From NCBI GenBank assembly GCA_018340805.1, contig JACMZG010000008.1, forward strand, positions 78,719,693-78,783,692: a DNA stretch of 64,000 bases, written 5' to 3'. The position numbers and the translations under genes are program-made. The DNA is from Microvelia longipes. Its lineage: Eukaryota; Arthropoda; Insecta; Hemiptera; Veliidae. This document shows, one piece after another, positions 1 to 13,016 of the stretch (position 1 is the first letter of the stretch; the number at the start of each line of letters is the position of its first letter). The notes beneath the pieces are model-generated. The model did not search any database. It saw only the letters and a program-made list of their open reading frames with translations, and had not been told where the DNA came from.

Positions 1-834
1 ATGTTAAGCCTTGAAAAAGATAAAATTATATCGAAAGCTCGGCAAAATTTGTTTTTTATATTTTAATAATTTAAAATAGAGGTCTCTATAAAGTATTTGG
101 ACTAAACATATTCTTAACAAAATCATAATAATTCTAAACAAAAATACTGAAGATTTGTTAAAAATGCTCATACATGTATTTGTAAAGTTTAATCAAATTC
201 TCGTTCTATTTGATTAGTACTTGTTCGAAGGAATTTTTATTTAAGTAGATTTTAATTAATTTAGATTCTGTTCATATATAGATTATTTTGCCATGATTTT
301 TTTATTAGGTTATATTTTATACGTTATAGTGATGTTTTGTTAGCAAAGCTAATCTCTAGGATTAAAGGTTGAATTCTCTCTGGTCATGTTTACTTTATTG
401 TTGTATTTATATTTGATTCAAGTATACTACGTTAGTTATTTTGTAGTATTCTATTTACTACTCTCTTTCATTAGAGTTTTGTAGTAAAATAATTGTATTC
501 TCTGTCAATAGAGCTTTTACAAGTGAAGCAAGTGGTTCTGTTAGAAAGAGAACCATTGTATATTCAAGAGGTTTTCCCAGTTGATGACTTGACTATTGTT
601 ATTATTGTTACTATTGTCGTGCTGCTTCCCTGTGAAATAATCTGATTTCATTCCATTTTGGAAATCTCAAATGAAAGAACCTGCTAAGCGTAGAACAAAA
701 TTTTATTTTACATCATTTGACAAAGATCAATAAAAAACTCGAAGCGCTACAGAGATTATTTTATAACTATATTGATATTATCAATCAAATAATTTTTTAT
801 TTAATAATTGTGCTTATAGAGATATGCACATTTA
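1..834. other. AT-rich intergenic DNA, no gene seen
   Basis: No open frame of useful length, splice pattern or recognisable repeat is visible. The stretch is AT-rich and runs directly into the minisatellite that starts near 835. Confidence 0.5.
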
Positions 835-1235
835 TTTAGAATTTAGACTATAACTGACACTGCTAATTATTTAGATATAACTAGCACTACTAAAGCTTTA
901 CTTAAAATATAACTAGCACTGATACTGCTAAGTATTTAAAATATAACTAGCACTGCTACTGCTAATTATTTAGAATATAACTAGCGCTGCCTCTCATAAT
1001 TGTTTAGACAATCGCTAGCACTGCTACAGCTAATTATTTAGAATATAACTAGCACTGCTTCTGCTAATTATTTAGACAATCGCTAGCACTGCTACAGCTA
1101 ATGTTTTAGAATATAACTAGCGCTGCTACTGTTAATTGTTTAGAATATAACTAGCACTGCTTCTGCTAATTGTTTAGAATATATCAAACATTGCTACAGC
1201 TAATTATTTATAATATAACTAGTACTGATATTGAT
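835..1235. repeat. 34-bp minisatellite, about 11 degenerate copies
   Basis: A unit close to ctagcactgctactgctaa followed by ttatttagaatataa repeats with substitutions and small indels. Some copies replace the end with tttagacaatcg, giving two alternating unit types. No coding potential. Confidence 0.8.
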
Positions 1236-3976
1236 ATAGTATAACCTGTCAATTCTTAGGTTTATTTTAGGTTAGGTATATTTTAGTTTTAGGTTTAGGT
1301 TTTTGGGATTTTAAGCTTATGGAACTTCAGACCCCTACCTCTATTTTATTCCTTTACTTTAATCCTATCCTTTCTACCTCGTAATCATCCGTGCTTTTAT
1401 TTTAATTAGGTTTAAACCTTGTATTACGATGTTGAATTACGATTTCATTACATTGATTTGGTTTACATGATTTAATATAAATAATTGTCCTATAAACGTT
1501 TTATAATGAGATAATCTTTTAGTATTAGATTCGTTATTAACTCTAGTCCGGGAAGAAGACACCTCTTTGTTTACTATTGAAGATCTAAGTCCAACTTTAA
1601 TGATATCTCGCCGCCTCACCTCGCCCATGCAATAAATTAGTCAGTCTAGTAGAGTTGCTTGGCTCGAGAGTTGCTAATTGCTCTGGGCTCATTGGCGCCG
1701 TATCTTTCGTCACGCGTTGCGGATCTTGATGGAAGCGGACTAATGTGCGATATATTGCGGAGTTTTGAAGTTTAATTTCGCGACGTTTATATAATTTACT
1801 TTAGTGGAGTTAATGATACCAACGTTAACTTGAATAACTTTAAGTTAAGTTAAACTGTGATCATGTCTAAAAAGTGACGTAACTAAAAAGTGACGCCGCT
1901 GGTGAAACGTGTACGGTATACGCGAATGAACTACCTATGGATTTATTTGGCGCTGGCTGGAACCTTATTCTTCTCAAGATAAGCTATAGATTTAAGTTAT
2001 TACAGTTTTAGTTTTAAGTTCGTCTATAACTTTAGTTAGGATAGTCTATAGGATTACTTTTAGTGTTAAAACCAATCTTACCTTGAAGTTTATGGTGGGA
2101 TTTTCAGGCGCTGGATACTTCCGCGCTGGATAACTTCCGCCCTGGATAACTTCCGCCCAGCTTAGCTAACCTATTTGAACCATATTTAAGGAGGAAGGTT
2201 GAGTGATTCCTTAGTTGTGACTACGAGTTGATTGTGACTATGGACATTAATTTTGTTTTACCTCTTGGTTGTTTCGAACTATAAATAGTTAACTAGAAAG
2301 TTAACTATTTATTTAAGTGATCACAAATTTGATGAGTATGAGTTATTAAGAAATGGTACCACTTTTATAATTTAAATAAGCCTAATAGTTTTGTTGGTTT
2401 AGGAAATAAATGTTTTGATTTTAATCCAAGCTATTATCAAAAAAAATTGATTAAGATTTGGCCAATAGGTTTAGGTTGTATTATTAGAATTTTGAGCTAT
2501 ATCTATACTGAACGATTTATATTACCTTATTATTTTTAATATGAATTTAGTTATGTTATCTGAAATTAAGTTATATTTTCTTTCCAAAAAATTCTAAGTG
2601 AATTAGATCATGAAGTTAGTAATTTATTTTAACTTTAAACAAATACTTTGAAAGTTACTTTGGATATTATTCAAACTTAATCTAGGGATATTTCTAAGCA
2701 GAATAAATCTGTATTATTTGTTCTTTGAGTTCCAATAATTAATTTTAAGTTTATTTGTAATTTTATTGTATTTACTTTGGGGTTATTATATTTTTTTATG
2801 GGGTTTCAAATTTAACATTTTGTTGTTCTTATAAATTTTAAATTTACCGATTTTTATTATTTTTGAACTAGCTTTGGTTTTTTGTTGGTTTGTTGCAATC
2901 GATAAAAATTGAAGGTAACAATAGGATAAGCTAGTTTTATTTTACATCAGAAACTGCAGGCTTATTAAAAATTTATATAGTCTGGGAGACCTGTGAAAAT
3001 TGTCTATGATGAACCATACAGGATTTACAGGGCCATAGAGTTAGAATAAGAAAACCATAAGTCTGGTGTGTTACACTAAGGCTGCACAATATGCTGACTC
3101 AGCAAAATTTCACAATACAATACTTTTTGTACAAATTGTACTTTGTAATTAAAAGTAAGTTTTCTAGAGATTTATAAATGTAGTGTACCAACTAATTACA
3201 ATTTCTCAACAAAAATAATAAATCTTCCTCTACAACACTTCTCTTCACTAATTTATTAATAATTAATAATAATCAGATTGAAACTGAAGTTATAACCATC
3301 TCAACTTAAAACTGATATCCTTAGACTTATTTAGCAGGATAATATTAAGTATCTAATGCACTCCCTACTGTAACTTATCTAATTAAATTTGTGGAGAGCC
3401 AAGCTTTAGCAAGTTAGAGTATTTATTAAGTATTAAAATACTTCGCCGCACTTAGTAGGATTTTAGTCTCAAGAGTAATACAGATACGAGTATAATGGAT
3501 GCGTTAAGATTTAATATTTAATATTTAAATCCTCATATGAGATCATGAGTTATAAATTGCATTAGTTAGTGAATATTTCTAATTTGGGTTAGAGCTGTGA
3601 GCTTTCATTAGGTTTTAGAGTTTTTAGGTTATCAAGTCAGCCCGTCATATTAAATTTACCTTTAATATGGGTAGTTTTTAATGATTATTTGTAACACTAT
3701 AAGTAAAGTTATCACTTAATTACCTAACAAGGTAAACACGCGATTACCAGACTCAAGCTCTTGCAGATAGTTAAACTTATTAATTTGAATCTCTAGAGTA
3801 TTAAGTAAATCGAGTTTTCTGGAGATTTAAGTAACTTTGGAATTAACCTTTGTATCAATACTTTTTCTCTCCGTAAGAAAGGTGAAGGTTAATAAGAAAG
3901 GTGTTGTATTTGCACTAAAAATCCGAAACCGGATATTTTTTATGTAATGGTAAACATATATACGTTTTTTTAAACA
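1236..3976. other. Intergenic DNA, no gene supported
   Basis: Mostly AT-rich sequence without a convincing coding frame. A relatively GC-richer part (about 1640-2170) holds a short tandem repeat at 2108-2157. Around 3906-3960 there is a short piece resembling the start of the 5S-containing repeat found at 25.9 kb (a run like aaaaatccgaaaccggata). Confidence 0.4.
2108..2157. repeat. 16-bp tandem repeat, three copies
   Basis: Three consecutive copies of a unit like gcgctggataacttcc, the first missing one base. Locally GC-rich against the AT-rich surroundings. Confidence 0.7.
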
Positions 3977-4747
3977 ATTCTGGCGCGGTGGTCCGCATGT
4001 CGGGCGAATTTCCTTTGGATGCGTGTTTCCTTACTTAACAACAATCCTGGTTGGAATGATAATTTTTATAGTTTTATACATTATATAAGTTTACAACTAC
4101 TAAATAAAAATCCGGCGTGGTGGTCCGCTGTCGGCGAATTTCATTAAGAATGCGTGTTCCGTGCTAAACATCCCATTTATTGCTTATGCAAGAACCATGC
4201 CCATTGCGTTATTCCGGTTCATGCTTTAGAACCTAAGCAGTTACTCAATTGTCAAGCACTGCTCGTAACTCATTTTGTCTGTATTCCAAAGGAAATGCGC
4301 TAAACCTTTAAAGATAACTGACTAAGCTTAAAGATAAGTAACTAAGCTTTAAACTAGTGCAAATAATAGTGCGTACTTCTAATTTTAGAGGCATAGTTTT
4401 GTACAACCAACTGGATAATTATGCGCATTCTTCGGAAAATACAGACAAATGAGATACGAGCAGTGCTGACAATTGAGTAACTGCTTAGTTCTAAAGCATG
4501 TACCGGAACCACGTAATGGGCATGGTTCTTGCATAAGCAAGAAATGGTTGTTTAGCACGGAAACACGCATTCTAAATGAAAATTCGCCCGACAGCGGACT
4601 ACCGCGCCAGATTTATTTATTTAGTAGTTGTAAATTTATAATAATGTATAAAACTATAAAATTATCATTCAACCAGGATTATTGTTAAGCACGGAAACAC
4701 GCATCCAAAGGAAATTCGCCCGACATGCGCACCACCGCACAAGAATT
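3977..4747. mobile_element. Nested fold-back MITE (GGCGCGGTGGTCCGC family), full copy
   Basis: Two arms, about 3977-4345 and 4380-4747, are inverted copies of each other around a short centre. The ends read aattctggcgcggtggtccg at the left and a near-perfect inverse ending agaatt at the right. Each arm itself holds two direct copies of the motif (3978 and about 4110 on the left, mirrored near 4600 and 4700), so the element is an inverted repeat of direct repeats. It encodes no protein and is probably a non-autonomous DNA transposon of unknown superfamily. Related copies lie at 7908-8370, 23755-24010 and 37870-38305. Confidence 0.75.
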
Positions 4748-4999
4748 ATTTTTTAGTTTTCGATGGGGCCACTATTTTGTATGGCAAATTGACTTAGTGC
4801 GTCATTCCCTTTATATAAGATCCTTGGTATTGATTAAAACTGATTTAGAGTGATCTTTATAATAATCTTGAAATTTGCTTTATCAAGGATTCTGTTTCTT
4901 GGTTATTATTGTAACTTATGAGAAAAAGTATTGGAAAATAGCTATTTATGCGTGATGTATTTTTCTAAGAATTAATGGTTGAAAGAAAGAAAATAGCAA

Positions 5000-5834
5000 A
5001 AAGTAGTCGACAAATTTCATGTGGTGTAACAGAGGAAAATAATTATAATAGTACTCTATTATTTAATTAATAATAAGGTAATAGTCCCTAGTAGTCACAC
5101 AATAGTGGAAGAGTAGTATAGAAGAAAAGTACCTACCTCTTGTCCCGCACAGGTTAGCTTACGGCCCCAGACAGACAGGACAAAAATGGCTCTCACGGAA
5201 TTACGGTGAGCTAAGCATGCCCTCTAAGCATAAGGATTCTTAAAACGATTGGGACCGGTTTTAGCTCTATCGGACAAGCCTAAGAGGCGCAAACGCTATG
5301 CATACATACGTATTACTTTACGATAGATGTTGCAGATGGTAGTTTTAAAGTGTGGGGTAGTATGAAAGACTTCGCCCCAGACAGACAGGACAAATATGGG
5401 TTTACGGAACTACGGCCGGCTAAGCAGGCCAGCAAAGCGGAAATACAAATATATATAAACTAGAGCAACAACTGTGTGGACTCGAAGAGGTCATAGAAAG
5501 GCGACAAAAATCGCTAAGTACTTGGTGTGTAATACAAAACAAGAACAAGGTAGCCTCGGGGTGCATAGCTGCTACGCCGACTATGCAAGGCCCGTATTTT
5601 TGATTGACACCTTAATCTGAAAAAATAGCATATGCTGCATGACTGTGAAGTGTTTGTCTTTGTCTTGGCAAATTTAATATTTCACTTCGCTTGACAATAA
5701 ATTTAATTACTACGGTTAAGAAAAAAAAACTAATTTCACATCCTACTAGCATAATATACAATCAACAATCTATAGTACGACACACGGCTAAAAACAATTG
5801 ACAGCGTAGGAAAACAATGCGGGGAGCCATGAGG

Positions 5835-5835
<1 letters not shown>
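5000..5835. other. Intergenic DNA with a spaced direct repeat
   Basis: The motif ccccagacagacaggacaaa occurs at 5164-5183 and 5375-5394. Each copy is followed by related sequence (atgg, then a tacgg block), so about 60 bp is duplicated 211 bp apart. It is GC-richer than its surroundings. No open frame supports a gene, and a decayed element is the most economical reading. Confidence 0.4.
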
Positions 5836-5922
<87 letters not shown>

Positions 5923-5950
5923 ATATATATATATATATATATATTAATAT

Positions 5951-6002
<52 letters not shown>

Positions 6003-6019
6003 ATATATTATATATATAT
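5836..6019. repeat. (TA)n microsatellite
   Basis: About 180 bp of almost pure TA dinucleotides with a few single-base breaks. Length is likely to vary between individuals and is prone to assembly error. Confidence 0.95.
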
Positions 6020-7904
6020 AAAGACCCCAAACTTTAATTTAAAATTAACCATTTAAGGTTGTGATTAATTATTCAAATATTGTCTGTTTTAGGTACATCA
6101 TCAATTAATAGCATCACAAAGAAAAGGCTTTCCACTGAGAGGTAAACATGTTTTATGAAATTACATGTTACTAATTAGTTTTCCTATGGAATGCTTATTG
6201 TTTGATTTGATCTAACTGGAAACTGGAGCAATAGCTATTTATCTTTAATATCTTTTCATCTAGAAATATTTCAATGATTTTGGCCAATGATATTTAGATA
6301 TCTTTCCTCATTTTATTATTAATTAATTTGATTATTGAATGAAACAAAAAGCTACCTATCTTTAGTGACAATTTTATTTTTTTCGGTGAAAATTCTGCCA
6401 GCGTTATTCTAATTTAACGTTTTAGTATAGTGAATAAAACATTAGATTAAGTTGTATAATCTGAATTAAGCTGTTTAGCTGTTCATTGCTTCTTCAATTT
6501 GTTTGTTTTTAATATTTAAGGATTTATGGAAACGTTTGTACCGGTATACAGAATGGTTTCGGACAAATGGAACATTAAGGTCATTGTGGATGGTCTCGGT
6601 GGTGTTGGTAAGCTCGTGCTCCTGCCACACAAAGTGTACGGGTTTGATACTGGGTGGGGCCTCTAGGATTTTTTAATACGAGGGACGGAAATCCTATCAC
6701 TTGTCGTCCTTAGGGACGTTAAGGCAATGGTTACGAGCCTGTTCGATGTCAGGTACTCGTAAAAGATCCCTAACTCTAAATGAACCCGGGATTATGTAAC
6801 TTGTAGGACCCTCAATAGTAGTTTAAATAACATATAAGTATGTTTATGCCTTATGATTTTGAGAGGAGGAAAACTAGGTGTGGCACGTTTTGTTTCTATT
6901 AAAGCTTTTAGAAACTTATAGCAAAGTCTCGGCTCTTCTGTGCATTAGACGCAAAAGGCTTGCGCGAGGACTTATAAGGTAGAATACTATCTTCTAAGAG
7001 AGTTAACAAAAAAGGCCCAGCAACGAAACCTTCTTGGTAGGTGATATTATCTTTCCCTGATTACTATTACTATTATTGTGGTCATTGTGAAGAGTGATAT
7101 TTGATACATAAAAGGGGCATTCCTGATGATTCAAAGGATTTTAGATTTCAGGATTTAGAGACGATTGTCTTGGTGCTGCCAAACGTTTTCAAACCGTAGG
7201 CCCGTGCTGGTATGGATATAACTTTATTTTTCCAATGTTTGTTGCTCAATGATAACTTAGATCTAAGGTCTAAATGACGTGACAGGAACTTAGGCCAGTA
7301 GACGGGGAAAGGAGGGGGCTCGTTCCTTCTAAAAATAGTTTCCAGCGAAAGTCTTTTAAGGCGTGTGATACATCGCCCCCTCTAGAATCAGTTTTGCTCC
7401 CTCCACAAGTTTTGTCTGTATACTGGCCTGCCAGGAACCCCTGTCCTTTACTGATCCCATGAACGTTTTATGACATTGAGAAACAAAAAAGACTAATACC
7501 ACGGAGTACTTAGAACCAGAGGCCCCACTATATGGAGATTTGGTAAACTAGTTCTACCCCACCCTCACATTTCTAGAAAATTTTCTTCTGTACAGTGTCG
7601 CTCTCAGGTAGCAACATGTTTAACTTTGGATAATAGAAAGAGACAACCAATTTCACGATATTCCATCTTTGTCTTAGATGTTCATCACATCAACTACTTT
7701 CTTCTACCTGACCTAACCCTACCTTGACAATTTTCACAATAGCATTTAAATGGATTTACTTTAAGTTCCACAAACCTAAGAGATGGTTCTTACGATGATA
7801 TTATTTTCTTTTCATTATAATGTTATATATACAATGATATTAATGTTGCAATTAATCCTCCTCCAATATTTATTGTTAAAAAATCATAATAATAATTTTA
7901 AAAT
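6020..7904. other. Intergenic DNA, no supported gene
   Basis: No recognised family. One short frame (6526-6666, 46 codons) begins just after an AG that could be a splice acceptor, but nothing else supports it. The 6560-7560 part is noticeably less AT-rich than its surroundings and may be an old mobile element. Confidence 0.4.
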
Positions 7905-7907
7905 AAT

Positions 7908-8370
7908 TCTGGCGCGGTGGTCCGCATGTCGGGCGAATTTCCTTTGGATGCGTGTTTCCGTGCTTAACAACTATAATGGTTGGAATGATCATTTTATAGT
8001 TTCTCACATTATATAAGTTTACAACTACTAAATAAATAATTCCGGCGCGGTGGTCCGCTGTCGGGCGAATTTTATTTAGAATGCGTGTTTCCGTGCTAAA
8101 CAACCCATTTCTTGCTTATGCAAGAACCATGCCCATTGTGTGGTTCCGGTTCATGCTTTAGAACCTAAGCCGTTACTCAATTGTCAAGCACTGCTCGTAA
8201 CTCATTTTGTCTGTATTTTCCAAAGGAAATGCGATAATTATCCAGTTAGTTGTAGAAAACTATGCCTCTAAAATTAGAAGTACACTATTATTTGCACTAG
8301 TTTAAAGCTTAGTTACTTATCTTTAAGCTTAGGCAGTTATCTTTAAAGGTTTTAGCGCATTTCCTTCTTA
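7908..8370. mobile_element. Fold-back MITE, single arm plus centre
   Basis: Closely matches the left arm and centre of the element at 3977-4747, including both internal direct copies (7908 and about 8040) and the palindrome-like part around 8115. The mirrored right arm is missing, so this is a half element, either truncated or the ancestral unfolded form. Confidence 0.7.
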
Positions 8371-8529
8371 CATATATCACGAATCAACTCTTTAAAATAG
8401 ATGATGGGGCACATATAAGTGAGACACAAATTCTAATAATAAATTTTATTTTTTATTTGCTTGCATTTTGGCGATGTAATGCTAATATTCCCATTTAACA
8501 AGAAAATTCGTATTACAATTTAAAAAGTC

Positions 8530-9320
8530 GGGTACAGGGTACCTCGAACTTTTCCTCATTACATCGGATTCGCTACGATTATCCTCCCTGCTTCAGACTC
8601 GCTTCACTCGTCCTCAGAAATACACTTCTTCAAATTTATACTGCAATATGCCTTGCTTTGCTCGTCTTTAGATAGTAAATGCATCCATATCATTCTGAGC
8701 GGTCACCATACAGCACTGACCACGTTCAATGTTCCTTAATTTTTATTTATTTATTATTAAGGTGCTTAACACTAAGGTGAACAAACAGATAAAATACATA
8801 TTAATTTTTATGATGCAACAAAATCATAAATATACTTATTGTATTGAAAAGGAAATATTAGTAGGTAATAATACAAATTTCAACTCAATTAAACCATTTC
8901 CTGATTTTTCCATTTTTTTAACGAACATACACAAGTGATTAAAAAAAATAACTAACGCTGATAATGAGATGAAACTTGGGAATATGTTAAAATTATGCAT
9001 AGTCACATGCGTTTATGAAAATTTTTGATTTTCCAAATAAGTCGTTATTGCCCGATTAATGAAGTCATTAAAAAAATTTCCAAATAGCATAACTACAGTA
9101 GTAGACTGACTTGCGTACTCTCTAGCATAAATACACTGGGCTCTACGATGATAACAGACACACACACACACATACAGACAGACAACTTTGCTAAAACCAC
9201 TCAGGAGGTCTTAAAAGCGCCGAAACGGATAATTCCTTTTTTATCCCGGTTTCGGGTGTTTTTGCAAGCACATACTTTTCCTATATACCTACGGTATATA
9301 TTTGTTACGCCATTCTTCAT
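8530..9320 (-). mobile_element. Interspersed repeat with internal 5S-rRNA-like segment
   Basis: Read on the minus strand it runs: a head resembling tataggaaaagtatgtgctt, a cctcctgagtggttttagca block, a (GT)n stretch, tgttatcatcgtag, then about 300 bp of AT-rich sequence. Next comes a 5S-rRNA-like segment (plus coordinates about 8698-8735) and a tail of gacgagtgaagcgag and atgaggaaaagttcgaggta blocks. The same order is present on the plus strand at 25930-26990. It encodes no protein. The 5S piece covers the region of box A to box C of the 5S internal promoter, which is the hallmark of 5S-derived SINEs, although here it lies inside the repeat rather than at its start. Confidence 0.65.
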
Positions 9321-11289
9321 AATTTTAGACTAAGTGATAAAGTAAGCAATCAATTTTATATTTCATAACATTTTTTAAAAATTAGAAACAAGTCAAGATG
9401 ATTTATAAAAGAATAAAGAAGTTACATAAAATTAAAAATTTTCAAAATTAATTTAAATTGTCGTACGAATATTAAGAACATCTTAGCACGATGCTGCTTG
9501 ACACTATCCATCTATCATAAACCCTAGATATACCACTTTTTTGATATCTTCATTAATTGTCGGACAATGGCCGATTCAAATACATTTGAAATTCTCCCAG
9601 TGCTCTACGGCTATAATAAATTGAGAGCTGTAATTAAGGTAAATAATTTTTTTGAAATTTAACTACATCATATAAAAAATCATAAGATTTTATTAATTTT
9701 CCGTGGAGTTATGGTGGTAAAATATCGTGAAGAAGAAACAATTTTTAGATTGTTTACGTTAAAAAAAAGGAAATATGGCTCATTTTTAACTTCAAATCCT
9801 TTGTTAATGATTTTAAATAGAAAGTAAACCAAAGAAATTAATTTTTAGACAATATACCAAGCTTTGGAAATTTTTTTTTATATTTGTATTTCTACTAAGA
9901 TATTAACGAAAATATGAAAAAGGGATACGTTTTGGACCACTATGATCGCAGCTTGTAGCAAATTTAAGGGGCTTTTCTTTGGGTATCCCTAAACATGTCC
10001 AGACAGATTCCCAAAATAAAATGTGAACTATATTGATTTTTTTGCAAAACAAACCGATCGCTGACTAGACTGTTAGCGTGTTTTTCAAATATGTTTCTGC
10101 TTAATTAACTTATTCAAATAAGTTCTCTTTAATATTCTGCATATTCATTTTCATTTTTAAACTCCATTTTCCTACTCTGACCTATAATAATTATGTAAAC
10201 CGGGAAAGTATGTTATATTTCGAAATTCTTAGAAATAAAGCGCGAAGTTTTAAATTTGATAATTAATTATTTTATTACCGTTTCAAAGAAATGAAATCTG
10301 CTTAACTTAAACAGTAAGTTATTGATTAAATATGAATTTATTAAATAGGGTGAATGTAAAGAGGTTCCTATCAAGTCTAAATTTTACCTAATGTCTGAAA
10401 AATTTTACTTGATTTCATTTATCCACCTGAAAGTGTTTCGCAGTCCTTTTGAAACGTTTTCAAGGTGTGAAATACTAACATTTTTAAGCAATGCAACCCT
10501 GATAATACCCTTGATATTAGATATCAAAGTTAAAAAATTATCTTAAAAATTAAACGTCACAAAGGATATAAATAGGGAATTGCATGCATTTATTACCGTC
10601 AGCAACAGTTGACCTATTTTAAATACAATCTTGTAGTGAAAAGCTAATGAAGGCCTAAGTTTTTTGTTGGATATAATATATATATTACCAGATTTTTGTC
10701 TGTAATAAAAATATTAGTGTCAACATATTTTGATGAAAATCTATTATTTAACAATAACTTAGCAAATAATATTAACCTAGTAAAAAACAGGTAAAGAAAT
10801 TATGATTAAAAACTGTTAGAGGGTTAAAAGAAATGCAAGTTATTATTGAAAGTATTAAAATTAGAGGTATAAGTTAAAAAGATTAGATCTAACACTTCTT
10901 ATCTTATATTTTCACAATAATATTTGTGTTAAGGTATTATAGATAAAATTCCCATCCTTAAAAAATTGGTAAAAACCAATATGCAATAATAAATGAATTA
11001 CAATAGACATAGGTAAGGGGATTAAGGATTAGGGTCTAAGATGTTAACCAGAGAAGTATGGCAGATAAGGGATGGAACCAAGGGTTGTTGACCATTACAG
11101 GAGATATCTCAGTGTGAGGTGTGTAGTTTGCTTGTGTGTGTACGGAGTATGAGTCAGTGGCGCAATCCATTGAGGAAGTACGCAACTACTCCAAAACGAC
11201 TGTGCTGCATCCTGGTGCCGAAGTACGAAAATCACCTTTAAACTAGACAAAAAAAATCCCATGAGGTGGTTCGTCTCTAATAGTCTCTG
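9321..11289. other. AT-rich intergenic DNA, nothing recognised
   Basis: About 2 kb without a convincing coding frame or repeat family. A less AT-rich block near 11020-11250 has no recognisable content. Confidence 0.4.
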
Positions 11290-11734
11290 CTAATACTATT
11301 AGAGGGAGGATACAACAGCTCATATCATTCCTTGGGTAGCTAGGTGGCGTAACGGTACATTAGTGATGTATTTTTTTTTTTATTTTTCCTAATAATTACA
11401 ATTTTTACGTAAATATTACATTATTTTTCGGCTATTTTGTTTTAAATCAAGTAAAATGAATTTAAAATAAGTTTTAATTATTATTTATTGCATGTATTCT
11501 TTAATTGTTAGTGTTGAATAAAGTGGTTTAATGTGGCATCACTGAAAAATGTCCGCCGTTAGTAGAGTGCATGCTACAATAGGAGTTGTAGAGGGATGGG
11601 GGAGTATCTAGTCTCTCTCTAGAGAGACTACAGTAGGAGTAAGTACAGTTAAAGCACCTATATAGAAACTGTCTCACTTCCGGACCCCTTATCACTATGT
11701 TAATCGGGTTCTGTACTCCCTCTAATAGTATTAG
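11290..11734. mobile_element. Possible small element bounded by 19-bp inverted repeats
   Basis: The sequence ctaatactattagagggag (11290-11308) is repeated exactly in inverse at 11716-11734, 445 bp end to end. The interior has a near-palindrome around 11605-11630 (agtctctctctagagagact) and no coding frame. This fits a MITE, but target-site duplications are not clear. Confidence 0.45.
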
Positions 11735-13016
11735 TCTTTTTGTTGAGAAATAAGGGCAAACTTACCTTCCCGAGCAAGGTTGAAAGACGCCAAAAGCACT
11801 TGATGAAGGACTTGAAACAAGGATAAGACGAAATCATCCTTAACTCAACATATATTAACACTTCAGGTTAAATATAACATTAAAATGAGCAACCTTTATT
11901 ATTTTTAATACAAATATTAAGACACGAAGGTGGTGCCAAGCAAACATTAATACAGTACATTAATTTTCTCTATTTGTTTACAACTTACAATAATGGAAAT
12001 GATTATTAGAAGTTAGTTATGCATTTAAATTTTACAAAAAGAAACTGTACAAATGTAATTTTTGCAAGTAAGCGCAATTCGTACCAATCATGTGCAGTTT
12101 GTTTTTGGTATATGTTGTAATAGAATCTTTTCAATTCCTTTACGCTGAACAGGGTCACTGTTATATTGCAATTGAATTTAGCCATACGAAATGCGTTTCC
12201 TTTTTGTTAAATATTCCTGACCAAATGAAACTATCTTTACAGCTAAATAAAGTTATGTGAAACTTTACGTACATCAGCTGTACAAAGTATTTATTAATAT
12301 ACAAAAATCCTTATTGTCTTTTGAATGAAATCAATAACAGCAGCGGTAGATGGCAAAATACTTTTATCTCCAGACGGTGAATAATGTAAAGTTTATTGAC
12401 TAGTTTTAGGGAGTAAAGAAACATCCTTCCCTTGGGAGTAAAAAGTAACTTTTTCTACCTTGGGAGTAAAAGGTAAAATTTTCTCTCTTGGGAGTAAAAA
12501 GTGTTTTCTGCTATTTGGTTTAAACCCGTAATACCGTAATCGTATAAGAAGAAATGTCTTTTTTAGAGTGATATCTTCTGAATTTAAAAGGGGGACCGAT
12601 CAATTTTACCCTTTTTCGGGGGTATACCCCTAAAAGTTGAGGGGACCCCAGCCCTAAATTTATGAGAGGGGTCGGACCCTCCCAAAAAAATTAAATAAAA
12701 TTCATCAAAACGTATTAAAACAAGAAAATAATTAAATTACGTCAACGTCTGCAAGGAAATACACTTTTGTATATATGCACATTGGGAGTAAAATGCTAAG
12801 CTTCCTCTCGAAATAATTACCTCCCTCGGCTTTGCCTCGGGAATTAAATTCTTTGGTTTTCTAGGCTTTCACCTTATGAAACAATTAACTGCTGAGGGAA
12901 ATAATTGCATTTTTTATTCCTTGGTGCATAAATAACTATTTTCGCATGCTTCACTTTTTCTCCGGTTTAAAAGAAAGGAAAGCGAAGCTTTTCACCCTCA
13001 TAAAATATTTTTGAAT
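11735..13016. other. Intergenic DNA downstream of the minus-strand secreted-protein gene
   Basis: Contains three to four imperfect copies of an approximately 35-bp unit with cttgggagtaaaaagt at 12420-12520, then a G/C-run segment at 12590-12700. No gene seen. The 3' UTR of the gene ending at 13017 should lie at the right end, reading leftward; no canonical AATAAA was seen close to the stop. Confidence 0.4.

Noticed and set aside
1250..1310. TTAGG-like runs suggesting telomeric repeats
   Set aside because: Only a few irregular ttaggt pieces are present, not a tandem TTAGG array; ordinary AT-rich sequence.
4385..4688. Small open frames within the MITE at 4 kb (both strands), repeated at 7.9-8.1 kb
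   Set aside because: They follow the inverted-repeat arms and are not conserved as proteins; non-coding transposon sequence.
6570..6620. GLGGVGK string resembling a nucleotide-binding P-loop
   Set aside because: It lies in a 46-codon frame without any other kinase or NB-ARC motif; chance match.
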